Assembly (NCBI GenBank): GCA_002280485.1 | Contig: NCED01000035.1 | Location: 1 to 46,248, forward strand | Origin: Caulobacterales bacterium 32-69-10 | GTDB lineage: Bacteria > Pseudomonadota > Alphaproteobacteria > Caulobacterales > Caulobacteraceae | Direction: 5' to 3' | Length of the DNA: 46,248 nt | Shown: positions 40,417 to 46,248 of the stretch, piece by piece | Position numbering within the stretch: position 1 is the first letter of the stretch | How the letters are laid out: each line of letters opens with the position of its first letter | Program-made: the position numbers and the translations under genes | Notes under the pieces: generated by a model | The model's database searches: none | What the model was told of the DNA's origin: nothing | The model's input: the letters and a program-made list of their open reading frames with translations, nothing else

Positions 40417-40738
40417 TCAGCGGGTGGGGGCGGCGCCGCGCACGGCGGCGGGGTCGGCGGGGATTTCCTTGTCCCCCGGCGCCTGGCCGGCGGACTGGAG
40501 CAGATAGGCCATGATGTCGGCGTTGGCCTGGGCGCCGAGGGCGCCCGGCTGGGTCGGCGGCATGTTGGCCGCGATGTAGTTGAGCAGGTCCTCGGCGGTC
40601 CTGCCGGACCAGTAGGCCGCGCTGACCCCGCTTGGCCTGGTCGGCGGTGAACGCCGGAGGCTGGGCCTGGGCGTGCGCCGCCGCGGCGACGGCGGCCCCG
40701 GCCAAGCCAAGCATTACAGTGCGAACCGACGGGCTCAT
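40417..40738 (-). pseudogene. Cytochrome c remnant lacking the haem-binding motif
   Basis: Starts MSPSVRTVMLGLAGAA, a good signal peptide, then PPAFTADQAKRGQ. At about 40620-40626 the frame shifts and the sequence resumes with AAYWSGRTAEDLLNYIAANMPP, then ADIMAYLLQSAG and ends APTR. Homologous cytochromes have about 30-40 residues, including CxxCH, between these two parts. So a deletion removed the haem site and shifted the frame. Not functional as read. Confidence 0.8.
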
Positions 40739-40844
40739 TCGAGCTTCCTGAGTTTCCGGGCGACCGGTGGTTATGGGGCGATGCTGACGGAGTCCAGATG
40801 AACCCGCTCTGAACTAGAACGGGCGCTCTGACCCCAAGGGGGCT

Positions 40845-41603
40845 TTAGCGCCTGGCCAGGGTGACCCCGATGCGCTGGGACGAAGGCCGGCCGGCCAGTC
40901 CCCTGTCGGGCACGATGATGATCTTCAGGGTGTCGCCCTTGGCTTCCGCCGCCGGGCCGCGGCCGAGTTCGAAACGGACCTTGGCGTAGCGCGCCAGCTT
41001 CCTGCGCTCGCCGCGGCCAGCCATCTCCGCGAAGGCCTGAGACACCACTTGCGCGGCGTCGGCGAACAGCGAGGCCACCGCCATGGGCACCCCCTCCGCC
41101 TCGAACGACACCGGGTGGCGGGCGGCGCGGGCGGCGCGTTCGCTGGCCTGGGCGAAGCTCTGCAGCAGAGCGTTGGGGCTAAATACCGGCGCAGGCCGCA
41201 GGATCGGTCCCTGGCCCACGAAGGCGGCCGCCACGCCGCCGGGCCGCTCCGAGGTGAACAGGGTCAGGCCGCCCAGCCGCGAAGCCCGCAGCATCGGCTC
41301 GCCCATGTCGTTCTTGTAGATGACGTCGCCACGGGGCCCGGGGGTGGGGCTGAGCGCCCAGATCTCGGGGCTGTCCTCGAACTTCATGAAGACTTGGCGC
41401 CCGGCCGAACGGTCCAGGACGAAGGGCTCGCCATCGTCGGGCACGAAGCGGGCGACATTGGGGGTGTTGACGGCCCGCTCGTCGCTCGGGGAGCCGAACA
41501 GGTGGTCGCGCAAGGACAGGGGCTGGGCGCTCGCCGCCTCGGCGAGCAGCATCGCCGACAGCGCCGCACACGCGCAGCCCATGACCTTACGAATGGAACT
41601 CAT
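40845..41603 (-). CDS. Secreted protein, probable DUF4908 family
   Basis: 252 aa. Signal peptide ending AEAASAQ. FVPDDGEPFVLDRSAGRQVFMKFEDSPEIWALSPTPGPRGD and an LFTSERPGG strand resemble DUF4908, found mainly in Caulobacterales. Ends with a basic strand pair (RIGVTLARR). Function unknown. The upstream 241 bases (40604-40844 partly, from 40739) hold only a short GC hairpin (CCCCAAGGGGG, 40832-40842). Confidence 0.7.
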   Translation of the reverse strand: MSSIRKVMGCACAALSAMLLAEAASAQPLSLRDHLFGSPSDERAVNTPNVARFVPDDGEPFVLDRSAGRQVFMKFEDSPEIWALSPTPGPRGDVIYKNDMGEPMLRASRLGGLTLFTSERPGGVAAAFVGQGPILRPAPVFSPNALLQSFAQASERAARAARHPVSFEAEGVPMAVASLFADAAQVVSQAFAEMAGRGERRKLARYAKVRFELGRGPAAEAKGDTLKIIIVPDRGLAGRPSSQRIGVTLARR

Positions 41604-41724
41604 GTGGCGACGGAATGCTTGGGGACTGGGGCGCTTTTAGGACGGGAGCGCGGCGCGCCCCCGCCATAAAAACAAGTCCTTCGAGCGTGTTCCTCCCGCC
41701 ACATCCCCCCCAGGTGCAGCAAGG

Positions 41725-42450
41725 TTACCCCGTGTAGTACTGACCGCCATTGGCGGTGATGGTGGCGCCGGTGATGAACGAGGCGTCTTCCCGGGCCAGG
41801 AAGGCGACGCAGGCGGCGATCTCCTCGGCCTTGCCCAGACGGCCCACCGGGATATTGCCGATAATCTTCTCGAGGACGTTCTGCGGCACGGCGGCGACCA
41901 TCTCGGTGTCGATGTAGCCGGGCGCCACGGCATTGACGGTGATCCCCTTGGAGGCGGTCTCCTGGGCCAAGGCCTTGGTGAAGCCGATCACCCCCGCCTT
42001 GGCGGCGGAATAGTTGGCCTGGCCCATCTGACCCTTCTGGCCGTTGATCGACGAGATGTTGATGATGCGGCCGTAAGAGCGCTCGCGCATGCCCTCAATG
42101 ACGTGGCGGCTCATGTTGAAGATCGAGGCGAGGTTGACATAGATCACCTCGTTCCACTGCTGCGGGGTCATCCGGTGCAGCATGGCGTCGCGGGTGATGC
42201 CGGCGTTGTTGACCAGGACGTCGATCGGACCCAGCTCGCCCTCGACCGCCTTCACCGCCCGGGCGCAGTCTTCGAAGTCGCCGACATTGCCCTTGACGAT
42301 CATGACGCCGAGTTCGTCGGCGCAGGCCTTGGCTGCTTCCTCGTTGCCCGCATAGCCGGCGGCGACGGAGAAGCCGTCCGATTTCAGACGCTCGACGATG
42401 CCGCGGCCGATGCCCCGCGTACCGCCCGTAACCAGAGCCACCCTCGCCAT
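41725..42450 (-). CDS. phaB: Acetoacetyl-CoA reductase
   Basis: NADPH-dependent step of polyhydroxybutyrate synthesis: acetoacetyl-CoA to (R)-3-hydroxybutyryl-CoA. 241 aa short-chain dehydrogenase. GGTRGIGRGI, NNAGITRD, catalytic Ser in ISSINGQKGQMGQANYSAAK (Tyr and Lys also present), and the PhaB end NGGQYYTG. GGAAGGAG is well placed before ATG 42450; the longer in-frame GTG/TTG start is less likely. Confidence 0.95.
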   Translation of the reverse strand: MARVALVTGGTRGIGRGIVERLKSDGFSVAAGYAGNEEAAKACADELGVMIVKGNVGDFEDCARAVKAVEGELGPIDVLVNNAGITRDAMLHRMTPQQWNEVIYVNLASIFNMSRHVIEGMRERSYGRIINISSINGQKGQMGQANYSAAKAGVIGFTKALAQETASKGITVNAVAPGYIDTEMVAAVPQNVLEKIIGNIPVGRLGKAEEIAACVAFLAREDASFITGATITANGGQYYTG

Positions 42451-42548
42451 CACGTCTCCTTCCAATCGAACCGGATCACTGATCGTCCGGCTTGTGAGAC
42501 CAACGTCTCACAAGCGCTGCCGTTTCCAAGAAAATTGCTGCAGTCGTG

Positions 42549-43724
<1,176 letters not shown>

Positions 43725-43840
43725 GGGTGCGAAGCCTCTCAGGCGGTGGAAAAGGGGCGGCGGATGGTTATCCGTCGGGGTCACCCTCCACATAGCCCCA
43801 AATGCGGCCAAGATCGAATTGACGCGTTCGTCAATTTCTA

Positions 43841-43859
43841 CTGCACAGTTTTGCTGCAG
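43841..43859. promoter_or_regulatory. TGC-rich candidate PhaR site
   Basis: CTGCACAGTTTTGCTGCAG, with CTGCA at both ends, lies between divergent phaA and phaR. PhaR of Paracoccus binds TGC-rich sites of this sort. A TTGCTGCAG also occurs between phaA and phaB (42535-42543). Confidence 0.4.
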
Positions 43860-43959
43860 GCGCCAAGAATCCATGCTGCGGACGCTGGAAGCCCTAGCGT
43901 CGTCCCGCAAGGTTCGTGCTAGTGTCTTCGCTTACGCAGCAACTTCGCGGAGCGATATC

Positions 43960-44643
43960 GTGGCCGACGCCTCTGAGCCAGCAGCGAAAGGCGCCCGCCA
44001 GGGTAAGAACCCCGGCGACAAGATCGTCATCAAGAAGTACGCAAACCGGCGCCTCTACAATACCGGCTCGTCCTCCTACGTAACCCTCGAGCACCTGCGC
44101 GAGATGGTGAAGGAAGGCGTGGATTTCGTAGTGTTCGACGCCAAGACCGGCGAGGACATCACCCGCTCGGTGCTGGGCCAGATCATCTTCGAGGAAGAAG
44201 GGCGCGGCCAGAACCTGCTGCCCATCCAGTTCCTGCGCCAGCTTATCGGTTTCTATGGCGACCAGATGCAGTCGCTGGTGCCAAGCTATCTGGAGATGTC
44301 GCTCGCCGCCTTCGCCCAGCAGCAGGAGAAGATGCGCGAGCAGTTCGGCATGAGCGCCTTCGGCGCCACGGACGGCTACGGCGCCTTCCAGGACCAGGTG
44401 CGGCAGAACATGGCCCTGTTCGACCGGGCGATGAAGATGTTCACCCCCTTCGCCTACATGCGCCCCGAGGACAGCCAGGCCGGCGCTGCGCCGGACATGC
44501 CCGGCGCCGTCCGGCCGGAGGCCCCGGCCGCCTCGTCGCCCACGGGCGGAAGCGACTCCCTGACCGAGCTGAAGGCCCGGGTCGAGGAGATGCAGCGTCA
44601 GATCGAACGCCTCGCCGGTGGAGCTAGTCCGCCGCGAACCTAA
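43960..44643 (+). CDS. phaR: Polyhydroxybutyrate synthesis repressor PhaR
   Basis: 227 aa. KIVIKKYANRRLYNTGSSSYVTLEHL is the PHB accumulation regulator DNA-binding domain. The second domain has FYGDQMQSLVPSYLEMSLAAFAQQQEKMREQF, which binds polymer granules. A C-terminal coiled helix ends the protein. GTG 43960 starts just before the conserved part; an in-frame ATG 43873 would add 29 residues and cannot be excluded. Divergent from phaA. Confidence 0.93.
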   Translation: MADASEPAAKGARQGKNPGDKIVIKKYANRRLYNTGSSSYVTLEHLREMVKEGVDFVVFDAKTGEDITRSVLGQIIFEEEGRGQNLLPIQFLRQLIGFYGDQMQSLVPSYLEMSLAAFAQQQEKMREQFGMSAFGATDGYGAFQDQVRQNMALFDRAMKMFTPFAYMRPEDSQAGAAPDMPGAVRPEAPAASSPTGGSDSLTELKARVEEMQRQIERLAGGASPPRT

Positions 44644-44759
44644 CGATGCACGCAACCATGGAGCGAGCCGCGGGGTTGTGGTAGATTAATCCATGCCCCG
44701 GCGAAGGGCGGCACGGCAGTTGCCTTCCTTCCCTGTGAATTTCGCAGGAGTGTGCCGCT
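44644..44759. other. Intergenic stretch after phaR
   Basis: About 116 bases with a good AGGAG (44746-44750) for the next gene. No terminator or other feature seen. Confidence 0.4.
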
Positions 44760-45023
44760 TTGATCCAGTCGAACCTTCCCGTTCCGGTCGGGCCCGTGAT
44801 CGAACTCCAGGATGAGCGTTCCGGCGCCCGCACATTCGCCAAGCCTCAGAGCAAGGCCGGCGTGGTCGACGCCCAGCTTCTGGGCCAAGAGGGCGCCCGT
44901 CGCGGCTTGAAAGGCGGCCCCCCCGTCCTCGACGCCGCCCGCGCCGCCTATCTCGACGCCGAGTTTTCCGGCGAAGCCGACCGCCGCCCGCCGGTAGGGA
45001 TCCTGAAGGTCCGCGAAATCTGA
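44760..45023 (+). CDS. Small soluble protein of unknown function (87 aa)
   Basis: TTG start with AGGAG 9 bases upstream. Begins MIQSNLPVPVGPVIELQ and ends PPVGILKVREI. Hydrophilic, no signal or membrane segment. The antisense strand also has a long frame here, but codon use and the ribosome site favour this one. Not recognised. Confidence 0.6.
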   Translation: MIQSNLPVPVGPVIELQDERSGARTFAKPQSKAGVVDAQLLGQEGARRGLKGGPPVLDAARAAYLDAEFSGEADRRPPVGILKVREI

Positions 45024-45073
45024 AATCTGGCCCGCGTCTTGCATCGCCCGAAGGGCCAGACGCGGAGACGGAC

Positions 45074-45148
45074 ATGCGCTACCTGCCCCACGCCCTCAGG
45101 GCCCTCGACGTCCTCGTGGCGACCCTGATCTTCACCGTCCTGACCTAG
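45074..45148 (+). CDS. Possible 24-aa hydrophobic peptide
   Basis: MRYLPHALRALDVLVATLIF then TVLT. GGAGACGG precedes the ATG by 3-7 bases. One likely membrane helix. May be a small membrane peptide or chance. Confidence 0.35.
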   Translation: MRYLPHALRALDVLVATLIFTVLT

Positions 45149-45187
45149 GGTTTTTCTGCCGGGCGCCGAGCGCCGTCCTGCTCCGGC

Positions 45188-45610
45188 TCAGCCCGTGATG
45201 TCGATGTCGCGCCGTGAGGCGACGATGGTGACGATGAAGCCGGCCAGGACGTCCAGCAGCACCATGGTGAGCAGCAGGAAGAAGGCCGAGGTGGCGAAGG
45301 CCCTGAACAGCAGGAATTCCACCAGGCAGACGATGAACAGCACCATCGACAGCGAGTGGTTGATGATGGCGATGCGCCGGCTGGTGGTGGCCTTCAACAG
45401 CTCGAAGAACAGGATCAGCAGCGAGGCGAACACCAGGAGGTCGCTCATGGTGATCGGCCAGGACCCGCCCGAGGCGGTGGGCAGGGCGAACAGTTCCTGA
45501 GCCAGGCTGTCGCGGGCCAGCGCGCTGCGGAAGCCGTCCGGCATGGCCGCCAGCGCCAGGGCGTTATAGAACAGCACCGGCAGGGCCAGGAGCGGCAAGG
45601 CGGCGAACAT
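45188..45610 (-). CDS. Four-helix membrane protein of unknown function
   Basis: 140 aa with about four membrane helices (near 3-21, 55-72, 82-100, 105-128) and the charged loop KATTSRRIAIINHS. It ends ASRRDIDITG. No recognised catalytic motif. ATG 45610 starts the first helix. Divergent from the oxygenase gene. Confidence 0.78.
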   Translation of the reverse strand: MFAALPLLALPVLFYNALALAAMPDGFRSALARDSLAQELFALPTASGGSWPITMSDLLVFASLLILFFELLKATTSRRIAIINHSLSMVLFIVCLVEFLLFRAFATSAFFLLLTMVLLDVLAGFIVTIVASRRDIDITG

Positions 45611-45712
45611 TCGTACAGACCCCCTCGCGCCCCGATGACAGCGCAGGGCGCGAGACGAAGGTGAGGGTATTCGCCCTCGCAGGCAATTGCGGACCGTCCG
45701 CGCAGGAGACCC

Positions 45713-46248
45713 ATGGCCGAAGGCGAGACCCAATCTGCCATTCCGGACGCCGGAGCCGCTCCGGCGACGGGCTTCGGGCAGGGCTTCCTGTACGGCCTCT
45801 GGTACTTCGCCGAGATCGGCTCGGCTCTGAAGCCCGGCGCCCTGAAGCGCTACGAAATCCTCGGCGAGCCGGTGCTGCTCGGCCGCGCCCGCTCGGGCGA
45901 GGTCTACGCGCTGCGCGACATCTGCCCTCACCGCGCAGCCCCCTTGTCGGCGGGGCGCCTGGTCAAGGACCCGGCGGGGGCCGAGGTGGTCGAGTGCCCG
46001 TATCACGGCTGGAAATTCCGCACCCTCGACGGGGTCTGCGCCGAAGTGCCGTCGATGGTCGACGGCCAGGACTTCGACGCCGGACGCATCCGGGTGCGCA
46101 GCTATCCGGCGCGCGAGAGCCAGGGCCTGGTCTGGGTCTTCATGGCCGAGAGCGCTCGCGCGCCCGGCCCTGGCCCCGACGACCATCCGCCGGTGTTCGA
46201 GGGCGTGGTCGGCGGGGCGCCGCGGCTGGTGGAGCGGATGGACTTCGA
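45713..46248 (+). CDS. Rieske ring-hydroxylating oxygenase alpha-like protein (3' end outside window)
   Basis: 178 codons visible. The Rieske [2Fe-2S] domain has CPHRAAPLSAG (Cys71, His73) and ECPYHGWKF (Cys95, His98). YGLWYFAEIGSALKPGALKR precedes it. The catalytic non-haem iron domain should follow beyond the window. GCAGGAG sits 6 bases before ATG 45713. Substrate cannot be told from this part. Confidence 0.9.
   Translation, partial: MAEGETQSAIPDAGAAPATGFGQGFLYGLWYFAEIGSALKPGALKRYEILGEPVLLGRARSGEVYALRDICPHRAAPLSAGRLVKDPAGAEVVECPYHGWKFRTLDGVCAEVPSMVDGQDFDAGRIRVRSYPARESQGLVWVFMAESARAPGPGPDDHPPVFEGVVGGAPRLVERMDF

Noticed and set aside
44640..45044. Open frame antisense to the 87-aa gene
   Set aside because: Poorer start context; the plus-strand gene has AGGAG at the right distance. 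Uncertain, but I keep one only.

Overview
The window is high-GC DNA from an alphaproteobacterium, most likely a member of the Caulobacteraceae (Caulobacter/Phenylobacterium type). This rests on the phaA-phaB-phaR polyhydroxybutyrate cluster, many TTG/GTG starts and ATGA/GTGA couplings, a DUF4908-like gene, an EcfG-type promoter, and long inverted-repeat hairpins between genes. I found no rRNA, tRNA, transposase or CRISPR array. All family names come from reading the translated sequence, without a database search.

Layout. (1) 1-1.6 kb: the 3' part of isocitrate lyase, a 57-aa companion gene and a strong terminator. (2) 1.6-9.7 kb: a divergent sulfide/persulfide island. The left arm holds rhodanese, periplasmic adaptor, RND pump and an ArsR/BigR-like regulator. 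The right arm holds a sulfide:quinone oxidoreductase with all three catalytic cysteines, a DUF2892 protein and a TolC-like channel. A palindrome sits inside two overlapping divergent promoters. (3) 9.9-18.4 kb: an accessory island with an RpiR regulator, a HAD phosphatase, a TonB-dependent receptor, a secreted PHP phosphoesterase, a decayed alpha/beta hydrolase and a PhnDCE-like ABC importer. The importer has a short binding protein and a frameshifted permease. Two matching inverted repeats suggest one regulon. (4) 18.5-20.7 kb: dusA, a secreted Ala/Pro-rich protein and a retropepsin-like protease. (5) 20.8-25 kb: a degenerate CobT-like protein and an iron set (feoA, a bacterioferritin lacking key ligands, feoB, a Cys-rich membrane peptide).

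(6) 25-31.5 kb: an MFS exporter, a LemA-TPM-TPM operon, two paralogous small membrane proteins, a galactonate-dehydratase-like enolase-superfamily enzyme and a small conserved protein. (7) 31.6-35.2 kb: TetR, HlyD-type adaptor, ABC ATPase and ABC-2 permease, with a TetR operator candidate. (8) 35.2-41.6 kb: a DUF4142 lipoprotein under a probable EcfG promoter, an ATP/ADP-translocase-like carrier, a Tat-exported aldo/keto reductase, a split membrane/spermidine-synthase-like pair, an intact cytochrome c, a cytochrome c remnant that has lost its haem motif, and a DUF4908-like protein. (9) 41.7-46.2 kb: phaB, phaA, phaR, small genes of unknown function, a membrane protein and the start of a Rieske oxygenase.

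The best candidates for something undescribed are the phosphoester-uptake island with its shared operator-like repeats, the coupling of sulfide oxidation to a tripartite efflux pump, and the ligand-deficient bacterioferritin inside the feo cluster. Several genes show internal deletions or frameshifts. These could be real decay or assembly error, and read mapping would decide.
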